This document shows positions 14,880-23,614 of a stretch of DNA of 35,323 bases, piece after piece. The notes under the pieces are model-generated. The model was not told the origin of the DNA and made no database searches. It worked only from the letters and a program-made list of their open reading frames with translations. The translations under genes and the position numbers were made by a program. Within the stretch, counting starts at the first letter, position 1. Each line of letters opens with the position of its first letter. This DNA is from Hyphomicrobiaceae bacterium (lineage in GTDB: Bacteria; Pseudomonadota; Alphaproteobacteria; Rhizobiales; Hyphomicrobiaceae), in the NCBI GenBank assembly GCA_025359185.1, contig JANYHF010000010.1, forward strand, positions 1-35,323. The letters are read 5' to 3'.

Positions 14880-16967
14880 CTACCCTTCCGTTTCATGAAA
14901 ATGGTCGTAGATTGCGTCGGCCATCGCCTCACTGATGCCATCAACCGTCAGCAGATCCGTCACGCCCGCCCGCGACACGCCCTTGGCGGAACCGAAATGC
15001 TTTAAGAGGGCGCGTTTCCGCGACGGCCCTATGCCCGCGATCTCGTCGAGCGGATTGGCGCCCATCTCCTTCTTGCGCTTGGCGCGGTGGGTGCCGATGG
15101 CGAATCGGTGCGCCTCGTCGCGCAGGCGCTGCACGAAGTAGAGCACGGGATCGCGTGGCTCCAGCATGAAGGAGGGGCGGCCAGCGACGTGGAAATGCTC
15201 GCGGCCGGCGTCGCGGTCGGGGCCTTTGGCGACGCCGATCAGGGGCACGTCGTGGATGCCGAGCTCTTTCAGTACGGCGGCAGCGGCCGACAGCTGGCCC
15301 TTGCCGCCGTCGATGATCACGAGGTCGGGCCACTCTGGGAGTTCGGATGTGCCCGTGAGGTCTTCGTCCTCGTCCTCTGAGGGCGGCAAATCCGAGAGGC
15401 TGCTGGCGAGTCCAGCGTCTCCTCCCCCCTTGAGGGGGAGGAACAAGGGGGGGGGTAGGCCCAAAACACCGATACTGGGACTACCTCCCACCCCGCGCTC
15501 TCCCTCAAGGGGGGAGGGGGCGCTGGCATCGCCGTCCGTATTCTGCTCTTTGAGCAGGCGGGCGAACCTTCGCCGCAGCATTTCGCGCATCATGGCGAAA
15601 TCGTCGCCTGCGACCAGCCCCTCCGCCTTCATGTTGAATTTGCGATACTGGCCCTTCACGAACCCCTGCGGTCCGGCCACCACCATTGCGCCGATGGCTG
15701 CCGATCCTTGGATATGGCTGTTGTCGTACACTTCCACTCGCCTCGGCGTTTCTGCCAAGCCGAACGCCTTGCCCACGCCTTCCAGCAATCGTGCTTGTGA
15801 AGAGCTTTCCGCCAGCCGCCGGCCCAACGCCTCGCGCGCGTTGGCAACTGCATGGTCGATGAGGTCCGTCTTGCCGCCCCGCTGCGGCACGCGGATCTCG
15901 ATCTTGCGCTCGGCCTTGATGCTCAGCGCCTCCTCCAGCAACGGACGCGCCTCGAAATCATGCGACAGCAGGATCAACCGCGGCACCGGTTTATCGTCAT
16001 AGAACTGAGCAATGAACGCCTCCAGCACCTGTTCGACCGGCAGCGTGCGATCGGCACGCGGATAATAGGCGCGGTTGCCCCAGTTCTGGCCGGTGCGGAA
16101 GAAGAACACCTGGATGCAGGTTAAACCGCCCTCCTGGTGGGCGGCGAACACGTCCGCTTCCTCAGTGCCGTCTGGGTTGATACCCTGGTGCTGCTGCACA
16201 TGACTAATCGCTTGCAAGCGGTTGCGATACTGCGCGGCAAGCTCATAGTCCTGCCGCTCGGCCGCGGCCATCATCATGGCCTGCAGATCGCGGCGCACGG
16301 CCTGGCTCTCGCCCTTCAGGAACCGCGTCGCTTCATCGACAAATTCCGCATACGTTGCGAGACTGACCTCGCCCGTGCAAGGCGCGGCGCAGCGCTTGAT
16401 CTGATGCAGCAAGCAGGGCCGGCTGCGCGCCTCGTAATAGCTGTCCGAGCACGTCCTGAGCAGGAATGCCCTTTGCAGCGTGTTGATCGTATTGACGACG
16501 GCGCCGGCTGACGCAAAGGGCCCGTAATAGTCGCCCTTCCGCTTGCGCGCGCCACGATGCTTGATGATCTGAGGCGCGGCTTGGTCTCGCGCTATTAAGA
16601 TGTATGGAAATGATTTGTCGTCGCGCAGCAGCACATTGTAGCGCGGCTTGAAGCGGCGGATCAGGTTGGCTTCCAGCAGCAGTGCTTCGGACTCCGTCCG
16701 CGTCGTGACAAATTCCATGTTCACGGTCGAGGCGATCATACGGGCGATGCGCTGGGTATGGCCGCCCAGCCTCGTATAGCTGCTCACCCGCTTCTTGAGA
16801 GAGTGCGCCTTACCGACATAGATCACGTCGCCCGCCACGTCGATCATGCGGTAGACGCCAGGGGAACCGGGGAGCGTTTTCAGGAACCGCGCAATGACGC
16901 CGGCGCCGGCCTCGCCCGATGGCGGAACCAGTTCCAGGTCTGATGGTGTGTCGTCAGTCTCAGTCAT
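14880..16967 (-). CDS. uvrC: UvrABC excinuclease subunit C, with an in-frame repeat insertion
   Basis: UvrC makes both incisions around UvrB-bound DNA lesions. The 695-residue protein starts with the GIY-YIG nuclease domain ([20 protein letters not shown], residues about 34-53), followed by the Cys region, the UVR helix pair that contacts UvrB (around residues 210-245), the RNase H-like 3' nuclease ([20 protein letters not shown] onward, then [17 protein letters not shown]) and the tandem helix-hairpin-helix tail ([23 protein letters not shown]). Between [11 protein letters not shown] and [10 protein letters not shown] it has an unusually long low-complexity loop, residues about 465-550, containing Pro/Gly-rich sequence encoded by a palindromic repeat (15421-15530). 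The flanking nuclease motifs are intact, so the protein is probably functional. Confidence 0.95.
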   Translation of the reverse strand: MTETDDTPSDLELVPPSGEAGAGVIARFLKTLPGSPGVYRMIDVAGDVIYVGKAHSLKKRVSSYTRLGGHTQRIARMIASTVNMEFVTTRTESEALLLEANLIRRFKPRYNVLLRDDKSFPYILIARDQAAPQIIKHRGARKRKGDYYGPFASAGAVVNTINTLQRAFLLRTCSDSYYEARSRPCLLHQIKRCAAPCTGEVSLATYAEFVDEATRFLKGESQAVRRDLQAMMMAAAERQDYELAAQYRNRLQAISHVQQHQGINPDGTEEADVFAAHQEGGLTCIQVFFFRTGQNWGNRAYYPRADRTLPVEQVLEAFIAQFYDDKPVPRLILLSHDFEARPLLEEALSIKAERKIEIRVPQRGGKTDLIDHAVANAREALGRRLAESSSQARLLEGVGKAFGLAETPRRVEVYDNSHIQGSAAIGAMVVAGPQGFVKGQYRKFNMKAEGLVAGDDFAMMREMLRRRFARLLKEQNTDGDASAPSPLEGERGVGGSPSIGVLGLPPPLFLPLKGGGDAGLASSLSDLPPSEDEDEDLTGTSELPEWPDLVIIDGGKGQLSAAAAVLKELGIHDVPLIGVAKGPDRDAGREHFHVAGRPSFMLEPRDPVLYFVQRLRDEAHRFAIGTHRAKRKKEMGANPLDEIAGIGPSRKRALLKHFGSAKGVSRAGVTDLLTVDGISEAMADAIYDHFHETEG
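15421..15530. repeat. Palindromic repeat inside uvrC, translated in frame
   Basis: Two C/G-rich hairpins (CCTCCCCC/GGGGGAGG around CTTGA at 15421-15441, and a second at about 15499-15520) flank a spacer. On the minus strand, one half (CTTGTTCCTCCCCCTCAAGG then GGGGAGGAGACGCT) nearly matches the repeat between lolE and lolD. It encodes residues about 480-516 of UvrC ([10 protein letters not shown]... [15 protein letters not shown]) with no stop codon. Confidence 0.8.
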
Positions 16968-17000
16968 GCGCCGCTTATAGCGCGACCGTGGGTTGGCATT

Positions 17001-18236
17001 CTATGCCCTGCGACCCAAGAACCTCACGGCTTCGGACATGAGCCGCCGCACGGGCGCGGGGCCGGTCTTGGCAATCTGCTGCAGGCGCGGGCGGATGCGT
17101 CGCAGATAGACATCCTGATAAAGCCTGCCAACCATGCCTACCGGCACGGCATAATCGGCCACCGCTACGGTTGTCCCTGCCCATTCCAGTTTGTAAGGCG
17201 CGGCGGGAGCCAGAAAATCAAAGTTGGTGATGCCGCCCGCAATCGCTGCTGCAATCATCTCTTCGAACATCAGGCTGCCGGGGCTGTGCTTCTCCGTCGC
17301 CTTGTCATAGGCGGTGAAATGCAGGCCGCGATGCGTGCCATCGGTGACAGTGATTTTGGTGGCGATGGCACGGCCGTCGAGCGTGAATTCAAAGATTTCG
17401 CATCCCGCAGGCCGTTCGCTGCTGGTCGCTGCGGCGCTGAAGAATGCGTCGAAGCGCTCGTCTGCCAGTGCAGTCGAGACCAATTGCTGCCTGTCGAGCC
17501 AGCTACGCTTTTGCTGCATAGCTTGACGGATACTGGCGGCCATTTCGGTAGCGCCAGTCACCATGCGAAAGCCGACAGTACCGGTTTCCTCCATGCGCTT
17601 GCGCTTGCGGCGGCGGTTCTTACGATCCTTGCTGGCATAGCTCCGCTCAAAGGTCTCGAAGTCCGGCGTTCCTTTCAGATCAATATATGGCGCGCGCTGG
17701 GGATTAACGTCAGCCGCCCTGATCTGGCGCATGACATCAGCAATAGCGGCGTCCTCGCGGACTTTGCGCAGCAACACGATGTTCGGGCGTAGTGTTGCGA
17801 GCACATAGTCCCAGCCCTGTTTCAGCCAAGCCCGATGATCGGGGCCATTCCGGTCGATCAGTACGTCGCCATATTGGGTGACCGGTGCGCCCATGAAGCT
17901 GATGATTCGCAATCCGGACGACCTCTGCTGCACCAACGGCCAGACCATCACCAGCTGGCCCTCATGCCTTGCTGTGATGACTGCCAGAGTGCTGCCATCC
18001 TTGCCGAGATAGTGATTGCACCAATGCCAGTTCCAATTGAAGCCCAGGAACAGGCGGGACGCATCGGCCGAGCAGGCGAACAGAGTGTTCCATTCCGGCT
18101 CAAGCGCGTCGAACGCCTCGCGTGTTGTGACAAGCTGCAGGTCCAAGCTCTTGACCCCGCTCGCGGCAAAGCTAGCGCCAGGGCGGCGCTGCGCTTGTGC
18201 GTCGGGCTCGAAAGCCAGCGCTTGTGCTTGTGTCAT
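17001..18236 (-). CDS. GNAT-fold acetyltransferase, BcsL/CelD type
   Basis: The 411-residue protein matches the large GNAT-like proteins often named for cellulose biosynthesis (Acetyltransf_6 domain). Features are an N-terminal LVTTREAFDALEPEWNTLFA segment, the SRLFLGFNWNWHWCNHYLGK block, a basic linker (SKDRKNRRRKRKRMEE) and the C-terminal GNAT half with FEFTLDGRAIATKITVTDG, FTAYDKATEKHSPGSLMFEE and FDFLAPAAPYKLEWAG. These enzymes are linked to exopolysaccharide or cell-surface acylation, but substrates are largely unknown. No cellulose genes adjoin it. It starts about 290 bp from the lipoprotein stop, with a dispersed repeat in between, and lies 33 bp from uvrC on the same strand. Confidence 0.85.
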   Translation of the reverse strand: MTQAQALAFEPDAQAQRRPGASFAASGVKSLDLQLVTTREAFDALEPEWNTLFACSADASRLFLGFNWNWHWCNHYLGKDGSTLAVITARHEGQLVMVWPLVQQRSSGLRIISFMGAPVTQYGDVLIDRNGPDHRAWLKQGWDYVLATLRPNIVLLRKVREDAAIADVMRQIRAADVNPQRAPYIDLKGTPDFETFERSYASKDRKNRRRKRKRMEETGTVGFRMVTGATEMAASIRQAMQQKRSWLDRQQLVSTALADERFDAFFSAAATSSERPAGCEIFEFTLDGRAIATKITVTDGTHRGLHFTAYDKATEKHSPGSLMFEEMIAAAIAGGITNFDFLAPAAPYKLEWAGTTVAVADYAVPVGMVGRLYQDVYLRRIRPRLQQIAKTGPAPVRRLMSEAVRFLGRRA

Positions 18237-18376
18237 GATTGGCCGCTCCGCAGTGTTGGTTGCGGCTCAAACCGCAAGGACTGTGCCAGGGCCGCACGGC
18301 GGACCTTGGGCGACGGGGTATGTGCTAACGATGCGTTAAACTGGCTGCGCAATGGTGTAAGACGCAGCACATTTAC

Positions 18377-18504
18377 CCTCATCCTGAGGAACGAGCGCAG
18401 CGAGTGTCTCGAAGGATGCTTGGGCGGCATCAGTCATCGGTAGCGAGTCTACCAGCACGACGCAGGCTTCGAGACGCTCGCTTTGCTCACTCCTCAGCAT
18501 GGGG
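18377..18504. repeat. Intergenic inverted repeat
   Basis: Two arms of about 43 bp face each other, the left starting CCTCATCCTGAGGAACGAGC and the right, on the other strand, CCCCATGCTGAGGAGTGAGC; both contain GCGAG(T/C)GTCTCGAAG. Repeats with this core are widespread in Hyphomicrobiales intergenic DNA and can fold into a long hairpin. It separates the acetyltransferase gene from the lipoprotein gene. Confidence 0.75.
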
Positions 18505-18523
18505 GCTGTTTGCTGGAACAGCC

Positions 18524-18949
18524 CTAAACCGCTGATCCGGGCGTGAAATCGCTGGCGAGATAGCGGGCAACGCTGCTACGGATTCGGTCCAACCGGGCGT
18601 CAGTACAGGAGTCCTGATGCGCGGTGCCCAGCACACGGAATGACATCTGTGCCTTGTCAAAAGCCGCCGCCAGCTTGGCAACCGTTTCAGGCGGTGTACC
18701 GGCCTGGGATTCATAGGCGAGATAAGACGATTTCAGCTTGGCGTTGTCGTAGTAGAAGCCACAGGTCTGCGCCCAAGCCGAGTTCCAGGCCAGATTCTTG
18801 ATCCGGTTATCAGGCGTATTGGGCAGCTCAGTCGGGGTAGGCGCGGCGGCTGGTGTGAGACTACCTGTGGCAAGTCCCGCGCTTTGCGAACAGCCAGCCA
18901 AGGTTAAGGCCAGCATCAGTAGGCCAATCCCGCCGTGTTGCACCTGCAT
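18524..18949 (-). CDS. Small putative lipoprotein
   Basis: The 141-residue product has a short lipoprotein signal ending in the lipobox LAGC (MQVQHGGIGLLMLALTLAGC), with the acylated cysteine at residue 20. A Pro/Ala/Thr linker (TPAAAPTPTELPNTP) is followed by a helical domain with two more cysteines (WAQTCGFYYDN and QDSCTDARLDRI) that could pair. I chose the ATG at 18947-18949; the upstream in-frame start would overlap the GST gene. It lies 22 bp after the GST stop on the same strand, probably cotranscribed. No family recognised. Confidence 0.65.
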   Translation of the reverse strand: MQVQHGGIGLLMLALTLAGCSQSAGLATGSLTPAAAPTPTELPNTPDNRIKNLAWNSAWAQTCGFYYDNAKLKSSYLAYESQAGTPPETVAKLAAAFDKAQMSFRVLGTAHQDSCTDARLDRIRSSVARYLASDFTPGSAV

Positions 18950-18971
18950 AAGCCTGGTCCCCGGCTTCCGA

Positions 18972-19562
18972 TCAGCTGGCATCGAGCGCGAGCGCGCGTT
19001 TGAAGGCGTCGCGCGACTCGATCCTGTCTACATATCCGCGCAAATGCGATCCTTCAACAAGGTCCCACATCAAGCCCCAGCGAACCATCGTACCCATCAT
19101 GACATCGGCAGCGGTGAATTGCTCGCCAAGAAAGTAGGGAGGCTGCGCGGCCTTGCCATCAATGACCGCGTTCACATCCGCAAACGTGCCCCAGGGGGCC
19201 TGCGTAGCGGGCACATCCAAGTGCATGAATTTGGCCAGGAACACCGATTCCATCACGCCGACGGAAAAGAACATCCAGCGCAGATATTCGGCTCGGCGCC
19301 TGTCATCCAGAGCAGGGGCAAGGCGGCCGAGGGCATAGGTGTCAGCAAGATAGGTGCAAATGGCGGCCCGCTCCGTCAGCACCGTATTGCCATCCGTTGC
19401 CGTTGGCAGCTTGCCAAACGGATTGAGCTTGAGGAACACAGACGATTTGTGGTCGCCATTTTGCATATCGAGCCGCTTCAGCTCATACGGGACACCGATT
19501 TCTTCCAGCAGCCAAAGTACCGCGAAGGACCGGGTCTTGGGTGCGTGATAGAGCGTAATCAT
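18972..19562 (-). CDS. Glutathione S-transferase
   Basis: The 196-residue protein has the two GST domains. The thioredoxin-like N-terminal half starts MITLYHAPKTRSFAVLWLLEE, with SRS-like active-site region (TRS) after the first strand, the cis-proline loop NPFGKLPTATDG and the LTERAAICTYLAD glutathione-contacting turn. The helical C-terminal half carries YFLGEQFTAADVMMG, the N-capping motif of GST helix 6. Bacterial GSTs of this type conjugate or reduce electrophiles; the substrate is unknown. An alternative name would be GST-like stress protein. The lipoprotein gene follows on the same strand. Confidence 0.92.
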   Translation of the reverse strand: MITLYHAPKTRSFAVLWLLEEIGVPYELKRLDMQNGDHKSSVFLKLNPFGKLPTATDGNTVLTERAAICTYLADTYALGRLAPALDDRRRAEYLRWMFFSVGVMESVFLAKFMHLDVPATQAPWGTFADVNAVIDGKAAQPPYFLGEQFTAADVMMGTMVRWGLMWDLVEGSHLRGYVDRIESRDAFKRALALDAS

Positions 19563-19621
19563 GCTCGGGCCTCCACAGGCAGAAACTGAAGTAGATTAAC
19601 TCGATGCCCGGAGCCGCCGCC

Positions 19622-19652
19622 AATAAAAAAGCAAGGCCCGGAGGCCTTGCTT
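19622..19652 (-). terminator. Strong minus-strand intrinsic terminator
   Basis: A perfect 10-bp stem AAGCAAGGCC/GGCCTTGCTT with a 4-base loop (19629-19652) is followed on the minus strand by TTTTTTATT. No protein-coding gene ends here on that strand, so it must terminate an untranslated RNA or a very small gene lying between here and proS. It lies 60 bp upstream of the GST start. Confidence 0.8.
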
Positions 19653-19656
19653 GTCA

Positions 19657-19805
19657 GAAATCGCTCGGAAGCGAAGAGAATTCCGGGTTGATGACGCGTT
19701 GCGACTGCGGGCTCACTCCGGGGCGGCTAACACAACAACTCACGCCTCCTAGTCGTTCAGTCCTCCCACGACCTGGACCGGATCGTTAGTCGATCGCTTG
19801 TCTAG
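19657..19805 (-). ncRNA. Candidate small RNA ending at the 19622-19652 terminator
   Basis: The strong terminator on the minus strand has no ORF of normal size leading into it. The 150 bp before it contains a possible 30-residue ORF (GTG at about 19739, SCCVSRPGVSPQSQ...) directly after AGGAGGC, but the spacing of one base is too short for normal initiation. A non-coding transcript is therefore the simpler reading. The 5' end is unknown and no known RNA family was recognised. Confidence 0.3.
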
Positions 19806-20140
19806 TCGACGTTTCTTTTGTTCCTAGGTCTTCATGACAGGTCACATCGCCGTTACCAGCGATGGCGTCACCATAGGGGGTGAGATCGGCCGTGTCATCA
19901 ATTTGATAGACATCAGCAATCGACCTATGTGGAAAACGCATGTGTTGGCGATATGGGCGGCGTTTGGCGTGGGGGATTCCAGCCTTAGGCGGGCCAATGG
20001 TGAGGAGAACGGCGGCCCGATTGCCTCTGGCCATCAAAGCCGCTATGAGCGGCTGACATGCCGGGCGGGCCATCCGCTTGACGTTTTTCCGTGTTTCGCT
20101 GCCAAGTTGCCGTAACACCTGACCCTCTTGGACCCACCCC
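19806..20140. other. Gene-free upstream region of proS
   Basis: Frames are open on both strands but carry no recognisable domain. A hairpin AGCCGCT/AGCGGCT lies at about 20038-20054. The proS promoter should be here; I could not assign it. Confidence 0.4.
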
Positions 20141-21484
20141 ATGCGTCTCAGCCGCTTCTTCATGCCAATCCTGCGCGACACCCCTAAAGAGGCGGAGATC
20201 ATCTCGCACCAGCTGATGCTGCGCGCGGGCATGATCCGGCAGGAGAGCGCAGGAATTTATTCCTGGCTACCGATGGGATTTAAGGTGTTGAAACGCATCG
20301 AGCAGATCGTGCGCGAGGAGCAGGATCGCACCGGTGCCATCGAGGTGCTGATGCCGACGATCCAATCGGCGGACCTGTGGCGTAAGAGTGGCCGCTACGA
20401 CGCCTATGGCCCCGAGATGCTGCGCATCAAGGATCGCGGCGAGCGCGATATGCTGTACGGGCCGACCAACGAGGAGATGATCACCGATATATTCCGCCAG
20501 GGCGTAAAGTCCTACAAGGAGCTGCCGCGCAACCTCTACCACATCCAGTGGAAATTCCGCGACGAGCGCCGCCCGCGCTTCGGCATCATGCGCGGCCGCG
20601 AGTTTTTGATGAAGGACGCGTATTCGTTCGACCTCACGGCCGAAGCGGGCAAGCATTCCTACAACAAGATGTTCGTGGCCTACCTTCGCACCTTCGCGCG
20701 GATGGGCCTGAAGGCGATCCCGATGCGCGCCGATACCGGCCCCATTGGCGGCGATTCATCGCACGAGTTCCTTATTCTTGCCGACACCGGCGAAAGCGCC
20801 GTGTTCTTCGACCGCGACTTCTACGACATGAACTGGAACGAGTTCTCGGTCGATTACGACAATGTGGGCGACGTCGCTAAGGTGGTAGGCGAGTTCACGA
20901 GCAAGTACGCGGCTAGCGACGAGAAGCACGACACCACTGAATTTGAAAAGCGCGTTTCCGAGGCCAAACGCATGAGCGGCCGCGGTATTGAGATCGGCCA
21001 CATCTTCTTCTTTGGCGACAAGTACACCAAGCCCTTAGGTTGCGTGGTGCAAGGACCAACAGGCGAGCAGATCGCGCTGCAATCGGGCAGCTACGGCATC
21101 GGCGTGTCGCGACTGGCGGCGGCGGTTATTGAGGCCAGTCACGACACGGCCGGCATCATTTGGCCCATGCAAGTGGCGCCGTTCCAGGTCGGGTTGATCA
21201 ATCTGAAGGTCGGCGATGCGGCAACGGACGCGGCGTGCGCGGATCTCTATGCCAAACTCGAAAAAGCCGGCATCGACGTGCTCTATGACGATACCGACGA
21301 ACGTGCTGGCGGAAAATTCGCGACCATGGACCTGATCGGACTGCCGTTCCAGTTGGTGGTCGGCCCCAAGGGGCTGAAGGACGGCGTGGTGGAAGTAAAG
21401 ACGCGGGCGGGCGGCGCGAAGGAGACAATGACTGCGGAGGCGGCGGTGAGTAAGTTAGTCGAAGCTGTCAAGGGCAAACCATAG
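20141..21484 (+). CDS. proS: Prolyl-tRNA synthetase
   Basis: ProRS charges tRNA-Pro. At 447 residues it is the short bacterial type of alphaproteobacteria, lacking the editing insertion between motifs 2 and 3 found in the 570-residue E. coli form. The start [20 protein letters not shown] and [20 protein letters not shown] are diagnostic. Class II motif 2 appears as [23 protein letters not shown], motif 3 as [20 protein letters not shown], and the anticodon-binding domain ([12 protein letters not shown]... [20 protein letters not shown]) closes the protein. TAG ends the gene and a palindromic repeat begins at the next base. DUF559, lolE and lolD follow on the same strand. Confidence 0.97.
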   Translation: MRLSRFFMPILRDTPKEAEIISHQLMLRAGMIRQESAGIYSWLPMGFKVLKRIEQIVREEQDRTGAIEVLMPTIQSADLWRKSGRYDAYGPEMLRIKDRGERDMLYGPTNEEMITDIFRQGVKSYKELPRNLYHIQWKFRDERRPRFGIMRGREFLMKDAYSFDLTAEAGKHSYNKMFVAYLRTFARMGLKAIPMRADTGPIGGDSSHEFLILADTGESAVFFDRDFYDMNWNEFSVDYDNVGDVAKVVGEFTSKYAASDEKHDTTEFEKRVSEAKRMSGRGIEIGHIFFFGDKYTKPLGCVVQGPTGEQIALQSGSYGIGVSRLAAAVIEASHDTAGIIWPMQVAPFQVGLINLKVGDAATDAACADLYAKLEKAGIDVLYDDTDERAGGKFATMDLIGLPFQLVVGPKGLKDGVVEVKTRAGGAKETMTAEAAVSKLVEAVKGKP

Positions 21485-21607
21485 CCCCCTCACCCTGTCC
21501 CTCTCCCCAGCGGGGCGAGGGGACGCACGTGCCGGAACGGCAACAGGCGATGCGCCAACGGATCAAGCGTACCCTCGCCCCTTCGGGGAGAGGGACAGGG
21601 TGAGGGG
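21485..21607. repeat. Palindromic repeat, copy A, between proS and the DUF559 gene
   Basis: A 123-bp element with perfect outer inverted repeats CCCCTCACCCTGTCCCTCTC and GAGAGGGACAGGGTGAGGGG. Each arm carries its own small hairpin (CTCCCC.AGC.GGGGCGAG; CCCCTTCGGGG). It starts on the base after the proS stop codon and shares its spacer (CGGATCAAGC) and right arm with copy B. Confidence 0.85.
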
Positions 21608-21624
21608 CTGTTTGGAGAGCATTC

Positions 21625-21969
21625 GTGAAAGTTGAGGCTACCAACTTTGCCCGCTCCTTGCTCCGCCGGGAAACAGATGCAGAGCGTAAACTTTGGCATG
21701 CGCTCAGGGATCGGCGGCTGAGTGGCTGGAAGTTCAAGCGGCAGGTGCCACGCGATGGCTACATTGTCGATTTTCTGTGCGTTGATGGATATCTTGTGGT
21801 CGAAGTCGATGGCAGTCAGCATATCGAAGACCGTGTGAGCTACGATGCGGTGCGAACGAAGGCGCTGCAAGAGAATGGGTACACAGTGTTGCGTTTTCTG
21901 AATCGCGACGTGCTGACGAACTTACACGGAGTTTTAGAGGGTATTCTCGACATGCTGAGCAAACGATAG
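21625..21969 (+). CDS. DUF559 nuclease-like protein
   Basis: The 114-residue protein is a complete DUF559 domain, part of the PD-(D/E)XK restriction-endonuclease-like/Vsr superfamily: NFARSLLRRETDAERKLWHA, LSGWKFKRQVPRDGYIVDFL with the acidic residue in VDF, LVVEVDGSQHIED with the E-x-D core, and GYTVLRFLNRDVLTNLHGV. The family is usually assumed to cleave DNA but its biological role is unknown. The start is GTG with GGAG 8 bp upstream. The gene is bracketed by copies A and B of one palindromic repeat, and interrupts what would otherwise be a proS-lolE spacing. Confidence 0.9.
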   Translation: MKVEATNFARSLLRRETDAERKLWHALRDRRLSGWKFKRQVPRDGYIVDFLCVDGYLVVEVDGSQHIEDRVSYDAVRTKALQENGYTVLRFLNRDVLTNLHGVLEGILDMLSKR

Positions 21970-22058
21970 CCCCCTCATCCTATCCATTTCCCACGGGAGA
22001 AGAGACGCTAGCGGATCAAGCATCCCCTCACTTGTGGGGAGAGGGACAGGGTGAGGGG
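21970..22058. repeat. Palindromic repeat, copy B, between the DUF559 gene and lolE
   Basis: An 89-bp relative of copy A. The right arm GAGAGGGACAGGGTGAGGGG is identical, the spacer GCGGATCAAGC matches, and the left arm (CCCCTCATCCTATCCATTTC) is decayed. It begins on the base after the DUF559 stop codon. Confidence 0.8.
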
Positions 22059-22122
22059 TTGATTTGCAAGGAGGGCGTGCGCCGCTGTAAATGCGATGTT
22101 AACGGAACGACTGGGATACTTC

Positions 22123-23409
22123 ATGGCAGCAACCACCACCGACACCACGCCTTTTGGTCCTTTCGAGTGGCTGGTCGCCAGCCGCTATCTCAGGCCGCGG
22201 CGCAAGGAGGGGTTGATCTCCGTCATCGCCATTTTCTCGTTTGTTGGCATCATGCTGGGCGTGATGACGCTCATTGTCGTGATGGCGGTCATGAACGGGT
22301 TCCGGCACGAACTTTACAACAAACTCCTGGGCATCAACGGCCATTTCACGGTCAGCAAGTTTTCCGAACCGTTCACGGACTATGACGAAACGGCTAAACG
22401 CATCGCCAACCTGCCGTTCGTGAAATCGGCCATGCCGCTGATCGAGGGGCAGGCGCTGTTCACCAATCCCGCTCAGGCGGGGAGCTCGGTCGCGGTCTAT
22501 GTGCGCGGGATGCGCGGAGCTGACATTGCCACGCTGCAAACCCAATTCACCACCGGCGGACTGCGCGGCGGCACGCTCGAGGGCTTCGACCAGAGCGGTT
22601 CGATCGCGCTCGGGCTGCGGCTGGCCAATAGCCTCAATGTCGGCGTCGGTGACCAGGTGAAGCTCGTGACGGCGCGGGGCAAATCGACGATTTTCGGTAT
22701 CAAGCCCAACAGCAAAATTTACACCGTGTCTTCCCTGTTCGAAGTCGGCATGGCCCAATTCGATAATTCGATTGCCTTCCTGCCGCTGCAAGAAGCGCAG
22801 GCCTTCTTCGAATTACCTGGCCAAGCCAACTTCATCGAAGTGAAGGTTGATGATCCCGAGAGGGTGAAAGCTCTGTCGCCCGCCATGCGCGGTGCGGTTG
22901 GCGGCCACTACGTCATCAACGACTGGATGATGCGGGACGCGTCGCTGCTCTCGGTCATTGATGTGGAGCGCAACACCATGTTCCTCATTCTTTCTCTCAT
23001 CGTGCTCGTTGCCACATTGAATATCATCTCGGGGCTGATGATGATGGTGAAGGACAAAGGCCGCGACATCGCCATCTTGCGCACCATGGGCGCGACGCCG
23101 GGTGCGATCATGCGGATTTTTCTCATGAACGGAGCCAGCGTCGGGTTCGCGGGCACCTTGGCGGGGTTCGTGCTGGGGGTGATCATCTGTGCCAATCTAG
23201 AAGCCATCCGTGGGTTCATCTCCTGGGCAACGGGAACGGCTGTGTTCAACGGCGACGTGTACCTTCTAACGCAGCTGCCTGTCCGCATGAACCCCTACGA
23301 GACCGGCGCTATCGTCATCGGCTCGTTCCTGATGGCGCTGCTGGCGACGATCTATCCGTCATGGCGAGCCAGCCGACTCGATCCGGTGGAAGCGCTAAGG
23401 TATGAGTAG
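22123..23409 (+). CDS. lolE: Lipoprotein-releasing system permease LolE/LolC family
   Basis: This is the membrane subunit of the Lol ABC transporter, which extracts outer-membrane lipoproteins from the inner membrane. The 428-residue protein has the family layout: cytoplasmic start PFEWLVASRYLRPRRKEGLI, helix 1 SVIAIFSFVGIMLGVMTLIV followed by MAVMNGFRHELYNKLLGING, a large periplasmic domain, then three C-terminal helices with the coupling region MMVKDKGRDIAILRTMGATPG and the end YPSWRASRLDPVEALRYE. Alphaproteobacteria usually have one such permease acting as a dimer. I chose the ATG at 22123 (GGGA 9 bp upstream); an ATG nine codons earlier is possible. lolD follows after a repeat. Confidence 0.93.
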   Translation: MAATTTDTTPFGPFEWLVASRYLRPRRKEGLISVIAIFSFVGIMLGVMTLIVVMAVMNGFRHELYNKLLGINGHFTVSKFSEPFTDYDETAKRIANLPFVKSAMPLIEGQALFTNPAQAGSSVAVYVRGMRGADIATLQTQFTTGGLRGGTLEGFDQSGSIALGLRLANSLNVGVGDQVKLVTARGKSTIFGIKPNSKIYTVSSLFEVGMAQFDNSIAFLPLQEAQAFFELPGQANFIEVKVDDPERVKALSPAMRGAVGGHYVINDWMMRDASLLSVIDVERNTMFLILSLIVLVATLNIISGLMMMVKDKGRDIAILRTMGATPGAIMRIFLMNGASVGFAGTLAGFVLGVIICANLEAIRGFISWATGTAVFNGDVYLLTQLPVRMNPYETGAIVIGSFLMALLATIYPSWRASRLDPVEALRYE

Positions 23410-23428
23410 TGGCCAGTTGTGAGGCTGT

Positions 23429-23555
23429 CCCGCCCCACCCCCACCTTGTTCCTCCCCCTTCAAGGGGGAGGAGACGCTTGAGCGGCATACAGCTCTTTCG
23501 TGTCTGGCGTCCCTTCCCCCTTGAGGGGGGAAGGACAGGATGGGGGTGGGGCGGG
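23429..23555. repeat. Palindromic repeat between lolE and lolD
   Basis: A 127-bp element with perfect 15-bp outer inverted repeats CCCGCCCCACCCCCA and TGGGGGTGGGGCGGG. Each half has an inner hairpin (CCTCCCCCTTCAAGGGGGAGG; TTCCCCCTTGAGGGGGGAA). Its left half nearly matches the repeat within uvrC. It lies inside the presumed lolE-lolD operon and could affect transcript stability or relative expression. Confidence 0.85.
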
Positions 23556-23614
23556 AAAGCCGTAGTCGCCGTTTACTTTGAGAAGCGTCGGAAAGACGCT
23601 GGGGAAATCGAACC

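Noticed and set aside
21485-22058. Composite transposon carrying DUF559
   Set aside because: The flanking repeats contain no transposase and are not IS ends; the arrangement is reported as a repeat-gene association instead.
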